Assembly (NCBI RefSeq): GCF_040807025.1
Contig: NC_090956.1
Coordinates: forward strand, 3,956,517 to 4,020,516
Source of the DNA: Struthio camelus
Lineage: Eukaryota > Chordata > Aves > Struthioniformes > Struthionidae
Reading direction: 5' to 3'
DNA length: 64,000 nucleotides
The notes beneath the pieces are model-generated. The model did not search any database. It was not told the DNA's origin and was given only the letters and a program-made list of their open reading frames with translations. Below are positions 12,001 to 23,100 of this stretch, in pieces. Positions within the stretch are counted from its first letter, which is position 1. Each line of letters opens with the position of its first letter. Made by a program: the position numbers and the translations under genes.

Positions 12001-15000
12001 CAAGAGAGGTTTTGGGAGAGCCCACCATGCCCAAGCACTTACTGGAACAGGTTCAAGCCCTTTGCTTTCAGGGTTTTTTTTTTCCCCCCCAAGTAAATCT
12101 GGCTTGACTGAACTCTGCTGCCAGGTTGGCCTGAACCTGGTGCTCTCTTAGGAGGCGCAGCGGTGGAGCGGCACAAGCTCAGGAGGAGGCCGTGGGAAGC
12201 CCATCCCAGAGCCTGAAGTTGCTTTATGCTGCCCCGATCCAAAGTAGCCCCTGCAGGAGTATTTACCCTTTGCGGTGAGACAGTTGCACCGACTTCCAGC
12301 AAAAAACACATCCGAATCGGCTGCCAGCCTCCCCTGGCCTGTTGCTGGTGCCGTGCAAACCGATGCACGTTCCTTCCCCATTGCACCTGCCAGGATGTAA
12401 AAAATATTCCAGCCCTTGTCCCATGTGGTTTTCCTTGAACTGCGTGGATTCAGAGGCAGGGTTTGCTATATGCTGGCGGCGGGGGCCTGGGGATTCGCGT
12501 CGGTGCTCGCAAAGAGCGCAAGGACGAGCCCTTGCCGGCGCGGGCGTTCGCCCGGGGCTTGGCGCGGACCTGCAGCGTGCGAGCGAGGCGCTGGGCCCCG
12601 GAGACGAGGGCGGGCAGGGTACAATGAAGCATTTTGACACACGCAGAAATGGGCTGCGGCCTGGGGGGATGCTTTCTACCAGAGCCATCTGGGAGATGTA
12701 TTGCCAAGTAACACTGGGAACATATAATACAAATACCAGGCAATTATCTCACTTAGTGGCCTGTAGTTAAAGCCTGAAAGCATGGTATAATTGGGCAGGC
12801 GCTGTTTATCCTTAGAAATAAATGTTTTTGCACCCTGTGAGGCCAAAGAAATTGCACTACGATCCAGGTAATAATAATAACCTTGAATGCTTTGCCCTCC
12901 TGTAATGCCTTTTATCTGGATTTCCAAGCACTTTCTCAACATTCATTAATCCTCGCCACCCTCTGGGACATAAGAAAGACTGATATTATGATCGGTGCAC
13001 AATAGCGCAAGGAGAGACGGAGGAGACTCGAGGTCAGGGAACGGCTCGGGAGCAAGCGCGGGCACGCACGGCCGCGGCTCCGCGGACCGCCGGGCGGGCA
13101 CGGCCCTCGCTGCGTTATCCGGCGTCCAGCACCGCGCGGCGTCCAGCTGTGCGCCGCTGCGCCGCTCGGCTCAGCCGTGAGCCGAGGAGCCCCGCTCCTC
13201 GGGGCGCCCTGCGTCCCGGCTTGCCGCTTGCTTTTGCAGGCTCCTTTCGCGGCAGCGTGCAGAGATTGCTCCGAGGTGGGGACAGAGCTGGTGGCAGGCT
13301 GACAGTTCTGAGAGCTTTCTGCTCCTCACAGGTGACAAGCGCCTATCGGCATCGGCCTGCCGGGGGCTGAGTGTTTTGTAGGTCGAGGCGCCTACGAAAA
13401 AATTGTGAGAGTCTGAAATTGTGAGCCTTTCTCTGAGCTCTGAGATACGGGGTGGCAGCGACCGAGGGCGTTTGGTGGTGGCGGTCTTGAGGATAACATC
13501 TTGAGGGTAACAGCTACAGGGCGCCGGGAATCTTTCCCCAGTTAAATATTTTCCATCCTCTGCGCTTCCTCCCTCGCTGAGGGGCTTCAGATGGTCGCTC
13601 TTGGGGCGAGCCAAGCGGAAGCAGCCAGCGGCGATGCCCAGAGCCGTGGGCTGGTGCGGGACGTGGCCGCCGGGGGCCTCGTGGCAATGCACAAACCACC
13701 CTGGTGGGCAAAGAGCCCCCCCAGACAGGCCGGTAGACGTGGAGCAACCTACCCGCTGCTGTTTTAGCAACCTAAGAGGCGGCAGCAGAAGTCCTCCTTG
13801 GCCTTCGCTCTACGCCGGGGGATGTCCCCGCTGTGTCGCAGCGATGGTCGCGGCGTGCTGGAGGCCACCCACCCCCGGGAGCCTCCGCGGAGCCTAACGA
13901 GAAACCCTCCGTTTGCCCCGCAGGTGACTACTTCGGCATCCTGATGGAGGCCAAAGTGACGAGCTTCCCCTTCAGCGTCCTGGATAACCCCATGTACTGG
14001 GGCAGCACCGCCGTCTACCTGGGCTGGTCCCTCATGTGAGTACCCGGCCGGCTCCAGCTTCTCGTTTCCTGACTATTTTTATTCTGAGATGCATGCAAAA
14101 CCTTCTGCTATTATAAAACACTGGCGGCATTAATTACAGCAAAATAAGTGATGGCCGAGTGCTGGGGAGAGGAAACGTCAGCAGATGATCTGCAGCCGAG
14201 CGGAGTCCTTGGCAGGCTCCGCGGGTGGAAAAATCAACAGCCGGGGCCAAATTCACGCCAGGGGTCACTCAGCGGGGCAGGGCGCTGATACCAGGCATCA
14301 GCGTGGCCCTGTAATTACTGCTGGAAAAATCAAAACAAGCCAACACACCCGTCCCCCCGCTGCATGGTGATAACACTTCCGAAACACTCCTCATGTGACA
14401 CAACACAGCTTTATAGCCTGCTTAGGAGGAAATGAATAAGCTGTAATCTAGCAGTAAATGAGCAATATACTCTATATATTGTGTATTGAGTTTTATGTGG
14501 CTTTATTTAATACCACATTTTATTTATTTGCCCAGGCTGCGTTACACGGGGAAGCCAGATCCGCAGAGCGTTATGGGCTTTTATCACTAGTTATTTTGCA
14601 CAGGAGCTCCCGAGTGTGGCCACCTCTCTCCTGCTCAGGGGGGAAAGCAAAGTACTTCGCCACTGCCTGGTCACCTTTCTTCCAGTTTAACCGTGCACGG
14701 CTTTCTGGCCCTGCTAGTGAATAAGGCCGCCGTCCTCCGCTGCTGCCCGCTGCGCTTTGCCGGTGCTCGTTCTGCACTGGAGGCTTCCCGCGGGAGCCGT
14801 CCCTTCTCCTCGCAGCCCGCGCCCCTTGCCTGCCTCTGCGCCGTATCCGTCCCCAACCCGGCCGCGGGCAAGTTGAAGCGTGCCGTGCCGGCTCGACGTT
14901 AAGGATGACCCGAGGTGCCCTTGCCGAATCCCGAGCACCCGTGGCCTCCGTGCTGGGCTCGCGCCCGGGGTTGCGCGGGGCGGCCCGGGCTGGGGGGCTC

Positions 15001-18000
15001 CGCGCAACCCGTTCGCGCGGCGTTTTTGGCCGTTCCTCTTCCCAGGGGGCCTGAGCTCGGGTGTCTGAGCTGCCAGGGCTTTAAGGAGAGTTTGGGCGCG
15101 TGCCCGCAGGGGTCCGCGGCGGCGCGGGAGGGATGCCGCATGCGCGCCCCGGGCTGGCTTTGGACGGGCCTGAAGCGGAGCGCGTGTTTCTCCTCCCTCA
15201 GCCATGTATCACGCTCCGTATCGTGGCATCGGAGCCCAAGGGACTGATTCATTTCCGTCTCCCAGGGCACATACCGCGTCATGTCAGCGAGCCTGGCGCT
15301 GCACCAGGCAGCCTGCCCTTAGCCCTGACATCCGACGTTAAAAGCATCGCACGGAGCAAAAGCCACTTTTTTTTTTTCCTTGCAGGATATTGCAAATATA
15401 TCCCAGGCCCGACGAACGGCTGCTCCACAGCCAAAATAAACTCGTCCACAAAATACGCCGAAGTTGGCATTTTGACCCTGTTTGCGCACAGTGAATAATG
15501 GGGCTTTTGGGGAGTGCGTTCCCCCGCGCTGTGCGTAAGGGGAGCACGGGCCAGCCCCGCGTGTGGGCTGTCTGGCTCCATGGTAATAAATGAGGTTTCT
15601 CCAAATAACTTTGGATCTGGATGTGCGGCGGGGAGGTTTGCAGCTGCAAGTTGGTCATCGCTATGAGCGTGTGTCCCCTTGGGGGGCTGGAAGCTGGAGC
15701 TGCCCCTCGCTGTCCAAGGAGGGCTCGAACGCAGCGGTCCATGAGCGGAGCGATGCTCGCAGGCCCACAAAGACGGCGTCCCACCAAGGACAGGAGGGAG
15801 GTGGCAAGGAGCCAGCACCAAAAAAACCTCCCTGCTCGAACCCCCTTCCACCCTGCTGCAAAATGAGCCATTGCCAATAAGTAGGTCAAGCTTGTAAGAA
15901 GAGAAAAACAATTTACCCAAATGCTTCTCGTTATCCTGGTCAAGCTTTCATCTGCTCCTGAAAGACAAATCAAGCATTAGTTGTGCAGGGATGGTTCTGC
16001 ATATCTTTGGATGGGGAAAATGTTTTAAGTCATGGCAACAAGCTGTGTAAATCAGAGCTGGCACTGCAGCCAAATGATACAATTAGAGGTCTTGCTGTCA
16101 ACAAACAATCATGCAAATTTGTTCTCTCTGATACGAATCGAGGAGGAGACATGACTAAGCATGTAATAGCGGGCGGTTGGGAGAAGAAGTTGTTGCCTGA
16201 TGTTTCCTAATGAGGAAGAAACTTATTGCAAAAGAGGAACAGTGGAAAGGTGAAGCTTCGTGCGCGTCTCTCCAGGAATCGAGGGCATCCCGGCGGCGCC
16301 GACGTTTAGGTGGCTTGACCTCTCCTCCTCTGAAGGCATTTTTTCTCCGACAAGGACAGTCCTCATTCCACAAGGATTGCGAGATGTTTATTCTCAGCAG
16401 GCAACAGCGACGTACATCTTAGCGCTGACATCCAGCTCTCACCCCCTCGCAGCGCTGAGCTGCAACCGGCGATTCAAGGCAATTAGCAGCCCCCCAACGA
16501 AGGGCGGTGCTGGCAGCCCGTAGCTGGAGGCATAGCAGGCGTGGTAGGACGTGCAACTGCAAATGAAGTCACGCTTGCTAAAGGCAGGGAAAGGCTGGTG
16601 CTCGGGGACGGACGGGTCTTGCATGACTCCGGCAAGGGGTATTTCCATCCCGATTCGTTGGCCTCGCCACCGTCAGCCCATCACCGGTGACCCGTCTCTG
16701 AGTCTTAACCGCGGACCTGCTCCCTGTTGCGTGTCCGTCTCTGCGTTTCGCGTCTCGCCCACCCTGGGTGTCACGGTGCTGCCGGGCGTCTCGCCCACCC
16801 CGGGCGTCCGCGTTTCTGTGCACATCACGCGTTTCCCCTATAGCGCGTTGGCTCGGAGCCACGGGCTGACGTAACCAGCAGCTCAGCTAGGAAACAGCTG
16901 GATAATCTCGGGATTTATCATCAAAGCAGAAGCTCTCCCAGCGAAGATGTGCAGGGATCTTACTTAAAAGAAGTCACCGAAGTAGGCTGGGGAAGAAGCT
17001 TTGCCAAGTAACATCTGCCTAAGCCAGTTAACATTAAGTACAAAGAAAAGCACCTTTTGTTCACCTCTGTTTAATGAACGAGAGAGCGCTCTCGTGGTGT
17101 CGACCGTCTCATTTCACTTTCTGAACCGTGCCTTGCATAAGCCCATGTATTTACCTCTCTTCTCCTTCTCTTTCAAAACAGGCATGCAAGCCCAGCTGGC
17201 CTTTTGCTGACAGCTGTAGTGGCAATTTCCTACACAATTGCAATGCTGTACGAGGGGTGAGTAGCTCTGCAAAGCTGGAGAGCTTCTAATTATTGCTACC
17301 GTCTTGACTCCCGAGGTTTCGGGGAATTGGAGAAGCAGGGATTTTTTTTTTTTCCAATTAATTCAGTGGGGGCGAGGGAAAACATGTGATTGATTGCTGT
17401 TCAGTTGTTTTGAGAACAGGCAGATGCCACTTTAAAATTATTTGCTGAGTTCTAGGAACGTTTATGCATTTATTCGTTTTTAGCAAAATGAGGTTTCTCT
17501 CCTTTGGATGGCTGCTTCAGGCCAGACAAGAGCAATAAGGAAGCCGGTAGCACTCATTGTGTCATCTGAAGAGACCCTGCAAGAAAGAGCTTGCATTTTG
17601 TACTCCCTTCGATGGGTTTCTCTGATATTTTGCGCCACAATAGCCCAGCAGCCCTGGACAAAGCAGCCCAAAGTTATTCCCAGAAGCAGTGGTTGTATTG
17701 CAACAGGGAAAGGGCTTTTGCGGTGGGCAGAGAGGAGAGGCAAAGAGCGCTGCGTGCAGGGAGAGGTAGCGCACGTGGGCAGAGGTGGCCCAGCTGAGCC
17801 CTGTCCCGCTCAGCACAGGGATGGTCCTGGCCTGGGCGCAGCCTGGACCTGCTCCGCAGGCCCGCAGCGCCTGGTGATGTGCAGTTTGTCTTTCCCCCCC
17901 CTTCTTTCGCCCTTCTCTCGCCTCTCTGCCCCCGCTCGGCCCCGAATCGCCGTCCTGCCGCCCGCAGCCCTTTCACCGAGGAAATCTATCGGCGGAAGCA

Positions 18001-18022
18001 GACGGGAGCGAAGAGCGAATAG
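2893..18022 (+). CDS. PEMT: Phosphatidylethanolamine N-methyltransferase, 3' five coding exons (5' end outside window)
   Basis: PEMT converts phosphatidylethanolamine to phosphatidylcholine by three AdoMet-dependent methylations in the ER and mitochondria-associated membranes. Joining 2893-3008, 9654-9799, 13924-14035, 17182-17256 and 17968-18022 gives one frame ending at TAG 18020-18022, and every junction is GT/AG with matching phase. The product covers the equivalent of human residues 32 to the C-terminus. It includes [43 protein letters not shown] and PFTEEIY, and has the hydrophobic segments expected of a four-helix membrane enzyme. The exon encoding about the first 31 residues was not found in 1-2892 and should lie to the left. 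Two positions differ from the AdoMet motifs proposed for human PEMT (GXG 98-100 and EE 180-181): the first glycine is Ala and the second glutamate is Gly. The interval shown includes introns. Confidence 0.96.
3009..9653 (+). other. PEMT: PEMT intron, 6.6 kb
   Basis: The intron runs from gtaagg to ccaacag. It is mostly GC- and CpG-rich (densest about 4500-4850 and 5830-7350). I see no exon-like match, RNA gene or recognisable transposon, and the many open frames are by-products of base composition. Confidence 0.8.
9654..9799 (+). CDS. PEMT: PEMT coding exon with third membrane helix
   Basis: This 146-nt exon lies between acceptor ccaacag and donor G|gtaagt. It encodes [15 protein letters not shown], then a hydrophobic run ending FIGTFLG. 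The segment aligned with the human 98-GLG-100 motif reads Ala-Val-Gly here (codons 9736-9744), so the first motif glycine is replaced and the second kept. The exon ends with one base of the Gly codon that precedes DYFG. Confidence 0.95.
11006..11160 (+). mobile_element. MIR-like SINE remnant
   Basis: The segment starts AAGTGCTTTACAAA, continues through AATTAGCTCCTGCAG and GGGAGGTAATAAG, and ends GGCCAAGATCCTGCAACCAG and AAATAGAGCCCAGGGCTCC. These blocks follow the order and spacing of the MIR consensus from its mid-region to its 3' half (remembered, not aligned by program). It lies in a PEMT intron. Divergence is high, so subfamily is not assignable. Confidence 0.5.
12920..13045 (+). mobile_element. 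MIR-like SINE remnant, second copy
   Basis: CCAAGCACTTTCTCAACATT, ATTAATCCTCGCCACCCT, ATATTATGAT and GAGGTCAGGGAA appear in MIR order. The copy is degraded and in the same intron and orientation as the one at 11006. It could be chance similarity in part; the first 50 bp are the convincing section. Confidence 0.4.
13924..14035 (+). CDS. PEMT: PEMT coding exon, DYFGIL...NPMYWGS core
   Basis: This 112-nt exon lies between acceptor ccccgcag and donor AT|gtgagt. It encodes [20 protein letters not shown] followed by [16 protein letters not shown], the most conserved block of the family and nearly identical to human. The AT left at its end joins G of the next exon to make the Met before HASP. Confidence 0.96.
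14036..17181 (+). other. PEMT: PEMT intron, 3.1 kb
   Basis: The intron is bounded by gtgagt and caaaacag. An AT-rich patch lies at about 14380-14550 and another at 15880-16200. A short imperfect repeat built on GTCTCGCCCACCC occurs around 16750-16810. No exon or RNA gene was recognised. Confidence 0.75.
17182..17256 (+). CDS. PEMT: PEMT coding exon with fourth membrane helix
   Basis: This 75-nt exon follows acceptor caaaacag and ends at donor GG|gtgagt. It encodes [20 protein letters not shown] then MLYE, the last transmembrane helix. Its final two bases (GG) plus C of the next exon give Gly where human PEMT has Glu181; the preceding Glu180 equivalent (codon 17252-17254) is retained. Confidence 0.94.
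17257..17967 (+). other. PEMT: PEMT last coding-region intron, 0.7 kb
   Basis: The intron is bounded by gtgagt and a pyrimidine-rich tract ending ccgcccgcag. It contains a T-run near 17341-17354 and no other recognisable element. Confidence 0.85.
17968..18022 (+). CDS. PEMT: PEMT terminal coding exon
   Basis: The exon follows acceptor ccgcccgcag and encodes [17 protein letters not shown] and TAG. The core PFTxEIYR matches human PEMT, while the last residues are diverged as expected for this tail. A strong donor-like sequence, CAG|gtaggt, lies just after the stop (GT at 18029). No AATAAA or ATTAAA occurs close downstream, so the 3' UTR may be spliced. Confidence 0.92.
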
Positions 18023-20100
18023 CAGCAGGTAGGTCTGCAGGGCGCTGCCGGCCCCCGGCGCCCGCCCGGCCGCCGGCTGGCCCTTCGGCTCCGCCGGCAT
18101 CTGAACTGGCGGCCGGGTGGGAGCGTTTGCCCCGCCGGCTTCGGAAAGCAGCAGCCCCCGAATTCCCCGCCGGCGGGGGGGGGGAAGGTGCTGGGGAGCT
18201 CCAGCTTTAACCACATAAATCGGAAGGAAAACTCCGGCTCGCGGCCGAGGGGTACGCGCGGGTGTGCGGGCTAGCGGCGGAAATTCGGCCCCGGCTGCCG
18301 CAGCCGGGTCCTTAACAGCCTCTCGTCTCTTTGCCCTTTGCAAAGCAGCGGCTCGGACGTGGTGGCACGGCGTGCTTCTCCGGTGCCCGCGCTCTCCCAC
18401 GCGCCCGTTTTCCTACTGAGACGTATCCTACTAATTAGCCCAGCGACCCCCCCCCCCCATCCCGCCCCGCAACGAGCCAAGCGAGCACCCCGCTCGGGAT
18501 GCTCGAGCTGATCGGCGGAAGAGCGGCGCCGCGGCCCGCCGGAGCCGGCATCCCGCCCCGGCGCCCCTGCCCCGCGCCGGCTCGCTGCCGCCCAGCGAGA
18601 CGACGCTCTCCCGGGTGACGCCGGCTGTGAGACACCCGCCAAGGGTGGGCAAGAGCGGCCGGAAAGCGAGCGGAAAAAGGACGGGGAGACGCCGGGGGCC
18701 TTTGGGAAGCCATCCCGGAGGGCACGGGAGCCCCGGCTCCGCGCGGATGCCACGGGAGCGAGGATGCTACGAGCGGTGACGGAGCCAGCGCCGAGGACCG
18801 CGGCGCGGGACCGACGCACGGCGCCTTGGATCCCGGCGGCGGCGGCTCTCGGAGGGGCTGGCGGCGTCCCCATCCCTCCCGGCGGCGTTCGACCCCCGCC
18901 GGCGGAAGGAGAGAGGAAACTGCTGCCAACCCAAGCACGAAACCCCGTTTTTTTTCTCGAACAGGGCAACATCCCTGCCCAGCAGGGCGGTTCGCAGCCC
19001 GCTGGAGCATCCAGAGCCTCGGCGCGTCCCCGGGCCGTTCGCGAAGGGGCCGAGGCAGGTGACTGCGAAAAGCAGGGCGATGCGACCCTTGCCGTCTAAC
19101 CCGGGTGACCCGCCTGGGGGGGCCCCGTCCCGCCGTCCCCACCGCCCGCAGCCCCCGCCGGTGCCTTCGAGCTGTTTTTCACTGCCTTGCTGGTGGGGAA
19201 GGGGTGCAGAAGGGCTTTTTATCTTTGTTGTGGGCAGCCGCGTCCCGTGCCGTCCCTCCGCCCCCGCGAGCCGGGATGAAACTCAGCCGCGAGGATTTGG
19301 CTCTTCCCAAAGATCCCGGTGCCCGAACCTGCTCCGAACGGGACAATCCCAGGGGCGAAGCTGCAGGTCCGAGCTGGATGTGTGCAGATTCCCAGAACGG
19401 TTGGAGAAATGAGCTGTAATGACCCAAAAAAAAACAAAAAAAAAGAGGGAAAAAGAAGAAAGAGTTCAAAGGCCCTGGGAGAGGGTGGCAGGAAAGGGGA
19501 GCTGCGTTGCTGCGGGGTCTCGCGGAGGCTGAGGAGGGAGCCAGGACTCCTGGTCCCGGCGGGACGCGTGCGGCTGAGTCCCCCGGTCCCCGCGGGAAAC
19601 CCCCGGGACCCTCTCCTGCCTCGTCCGGCCCCGGTGGCCTCCGCGCTCCCGTTGCCTGCGGGCTGCTCCGGGCCCTCCGAACCTTCCCGCGTGCCCCTCG
19701 AGCGCCGTCCTTCCCGCTCGGGGGACGGTGCCGGCAGCCCTGCCGGAAGGGGCGGGCGGCGAGAAGCCGCTGGTGCGGCCGCCGGCCCGGCCCGGCGTCC
19801 TCGAGCTCCCGGCGTAGCTCTGTGAAGCCGTCGGGGTCCCTCTCGCTTTTGCATGGTTGTAATTCGCCCTTCCGAAGTTGCTCCTCGAGAATTAAAAGCG
19901 TTGGTTTCTTTTCCATCCAGCCTCCGTTTCCTTCGGCCGCGCGTTCCTCGGCAGAGCCGTTGCACGAGGATTTCTGGACCGCTCTCTCAGCAGCCTTCCT
20001 CTTGAGCACTTGGGCACAGCATTTTATTTGTAGATAAGTCTCCGCATCCCCTTCGCAGTTAATGTTTATCGACGGAGGCTGAAACGGCCCCGTGCCCGTA
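18023..20100. promoter_or_regulatory. CpG-dense block downstream of PEMT, no gene assigned
   Basis: From just after the PEMT stop to about 19850 the sequence is strongly GC- and CpG-rich, with GGCGGG/CCCGCC boxes, a C-run near 18448-18460 and an A-rich break at 19420-19460. It looks like a CpG island but no promoter of a known gene is expected here. It could hold PEMT 3' UTR, an unannotated promoter, or reflect the high GC of the region. The first ATTAAA downstream of the PEMT stop is at 19891-19896. Confidence 0.4.
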
Positions 20101-23100
20101 GCATCCACCCGGCAGAGGACACGCTGCGTTATTCAGACAATTTATGGCAGAGTCGCCAGACCTGGCTCAAAGTCACCGAGGTAAATAAATTTAGATTTCT
20201 TGATCGGCAAAATCGGTATTTACAAAAGAGACGTTTGCTTGTTAGCGAGGCGTTGCGGTAGCGGCAACGCGGCTCGGGCCGGGTTCGTGCTGTCACGCTC
20301 TCGGTCCGGAGACCGGCTAAAGCTTCGCCGCCGGCTGCCCCGCTGTCCCTGCCGGAGCACGGCCCCGCTGGCTGCGGGCTCCCCTGCGACCGGCCCTTGC
20401 CCGCTTGCAAACCCGCGCGTCTCCGGCCGGGAGCGTCGAAGACCGAGCGGGTCACTGGGGATGCGGTGGCCTTCGTGCCTTCGAAGGCGGCCCGGGTTTC
20501 CCGGGGTTTGAGCTTGGCAGGTCGGGTTTGTTTGTAGCCTTGGGCAAAAACAGCGGGGCTGCGTGCAAACGCCGCAGATAACGCCCGCCCTCGTGGCCAG
20601 GCCGTTTCTCTAGAGCAAACAGCAGCACAGGAGAAACTAGTTAAATCACAACTTCCCGCTGGCAGACGCCGCTGGGTCGCCGAGTGCATCGCCCTCCCGG
20701 TGCCGCGGCCCGACCGCGCACGCGGGCAGCGGAGGCGCTCCAGAAGCTGGCTGAGCTCCCGGCCGGGCTTTCCGTGGGTTTTTTCCACGTTGCTTTTGGC
20801 ATTCCTGCTTGGCACGTGGTTACTTCTCATCCAGGGCTGTTTGGGGGGCCGCATCCCGCAGGCCAAGTCTTTAAGGCAACCCCGCAGCCTCCAGCGGCCG
20901 CCGGGGCCGGCCCCAAGCCCAAAGTCCTCGTGCCCGGTTGTGACCACAGGTAACCCAGCGCCGTGTTTGCTTTCATCCAGCAAAGCTGTGCTTCTTCCTC
21001 GCAGGGGAGGAAAGGCTATCAGGCCTGACGTGGAAAACAAATAGGATTAGGCAGTAACAGAGAATAAACATGTAGCACAAGCAAATGGGCACTTATCGCC
21101 CCATGGGAGCTGGCGAGAGGCAGAAGGGCTGGAGGAGAAGCCGCGGGTCCTGCCTGGCCCTGCTCCGACCGGGCTCGCTGAGCTTGCACTTCGCTGTTTG
21201 CCAAAACAGAGGGAAATCGGGGTTTGCTCGGCTCTGGTGACTGCTCCTGCGCCAACCGAATCGATTCGGGGCCGGTCCCGGAGGGCTGGGCTGAATTTCA
21301 GCCTTCGGCAGGGTGGGGGAAGTGGTTTTGCCCGATGCCGGCACGTGAGCTGGGATTGTCGTGGGTTGAAGGTGAGGTTTGAGCCCAGCAGTCCCTGGCA
21401 GGACAACGTGATTTTTCAGGCTTTGGGCGCTGACCGCTTTATCAGGACCCTCGTGGTCCAGACGGGGACGGGACAGCTGTCTTCGAAGGCCTCATCCGTA
21501 CGGAGGGAGGGGGAAACTGCTCCCCGCCGTCGCACAGGGAAAGGAGCCCCGAGCTTTGCTGGGCAGCAAGGAGGAAATGCGGTGGGAATAAGACCTTGGT
21601 GGGAAGCTGTTTCCAGGTGTGAGACCGCCAGTGGTGGAGGTCAGGCAAACATCTGGCAGGACGGAGACCCATCCCGCCTCGGTGGGACGAGGGCCGAACC
21701 GACCGTCGTGCCGCAGGGCCTCCCCGCCTGGCCGCCTGCGGGACGCCCCCGGGAAGGCTCTCCAGCCCCCCTGTCCCCCAAGTCCCTCTGTTTCTCCCCA
21801 GCTGGGCTGTGGAGCTGCTCGGCCGTTTTTCTTCCTCCTGCTTCTTGCCGGTGGCAGCAGGCTCCTCGGCCGGGCGCGAGGAGCTGCCCACCGCGCCGAG
21901 GGAGCTCGGGGAGACCCCGCTCTCCTGGCGGCCCCGGGGATGCTCCGCGGGCGACCGCAGCTTCCTCCCGGCCGCCGGAGAGCCGGCGGCAGCCCGACGC
22001 GCGCCTCGGCCCTGCCCTTCCCCGAGCCCCTCCAGCCGAGCCGCGTCCCAGCCGCCCCGTCCTCCCCGGAGGCGGTTAGCGCACGTTGCTCCCGTTACGT
22101 GCCGTGGGACGAGTTATGAGGCTGTTTTCTCTACTTTGCACGCTAAAAACCGCCCTCTGACAGCCTGGAGGGTTCTCAAGCTGTGGCACAGCGTCCTTGT
22201 CTCTTGTGGCAAGAAAATGATAGGAATGTGCTGCTTTTGCCCTGTTGCTTCTTCTGTGGCCGAGATCTGTTTACCAGCTGCAGCTCGTTTCAGGTTCGGC
22301 AGCGGGCTCAGCGCCCGTCTCAAACCTCAGCCCAGCTCCAACCCCAAACCCTGGTACCGCTTTCACCCCGATCCACCTGAGACCCCGACCCTCACCCTGC
22401 TCCTGCCTGCGCAGCCGGGCTGGCTGGAGCCACGGTGCCGGATGCGGGGGCCACGCGGGGAAGGTGCTCCGCGCCGGCTGCACGCTCCTGCGCCGCTCGA
22501 GCCCGGCGCCGTGTGAGCCCGTCTCCTAACGGCCCGCTTGCCACCTCCCGCTGGGCCGCGCTTTCCGCTGGAGGCCTTTTATTTTTGCCGTCTTACCCAG
22601 GCAGCAGCCGCTATTTCCATGGGAACCCTCTTGACATCGGGAGCAGCGCGTCCATTGGGGGCGTCGAGCCTGCCTCTCCCCCGTGCCCTATATTTCAGGC
22701 CCGTTGCTGCCCGTCTCGCGTTACGGGTGACATTTCTCCCTAATCCCGGGGAGGCTGCCGGGCTTCGGAGGCGAACAGAAGGTGTCAGAGTTTGGGTGCG
22801 CGTCCAGGACACGCAAATGCCTCTGCCTGCGCTGCCCGCCGGGCTGCAGTCGCTGCGGTGCAACCGCCGTGCCTAAGCACGCTGTCCCGTGCAACCCGAG
22901 GACGCGGCGGGGACCCGCGCTGGCTTTGCCCGTGGCCTCCGTTATGGCCGGAGAGGTGGAAATCTGCTCTGGGCTGGAAAGGGGAACAGAGCAAGTCCTG
23001 CTTTGTTGCCGCAGCTCTGCACGTGCTGTGCAAAGAGGCGGCTGCTCCCGTAAGACCGTGACGCCCGAGGTGCCCCGTGTCCCCGAATCTCTCGCAGGGG

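Larger units (their letters stand above)
9800..13923 (+). other. PEMT: PEMT intron, 4.1 kb, with two SINE-like remnants
   Basis: The intron is bounded by gtaagt and ccccgcag. AT-richer patches lie at about 10440-10500, 10820-11050 and 12690-13000. Two degraded MIR-like SINE remnants are listed separately. No coding exon was found. Confidence 0.8.

Noticed and set aside
19179-20108. 309-codon frame on the - strand and other long frames at 20129-21040, 21198-22079 and 45443-46288
   Set aside because: All are in GC-rich DNA where stop codons are scarce; overlapping frames exist on the opposite strand and no family is recognisable.
20178-20190. AATAAA in GTAAATAAATTTAG as PEMT poly(A) signal
   Set aside because: It is more than 2 kb from the stop with no evidence linking it; kept only as a possibility if the 3' UTR is spliced.
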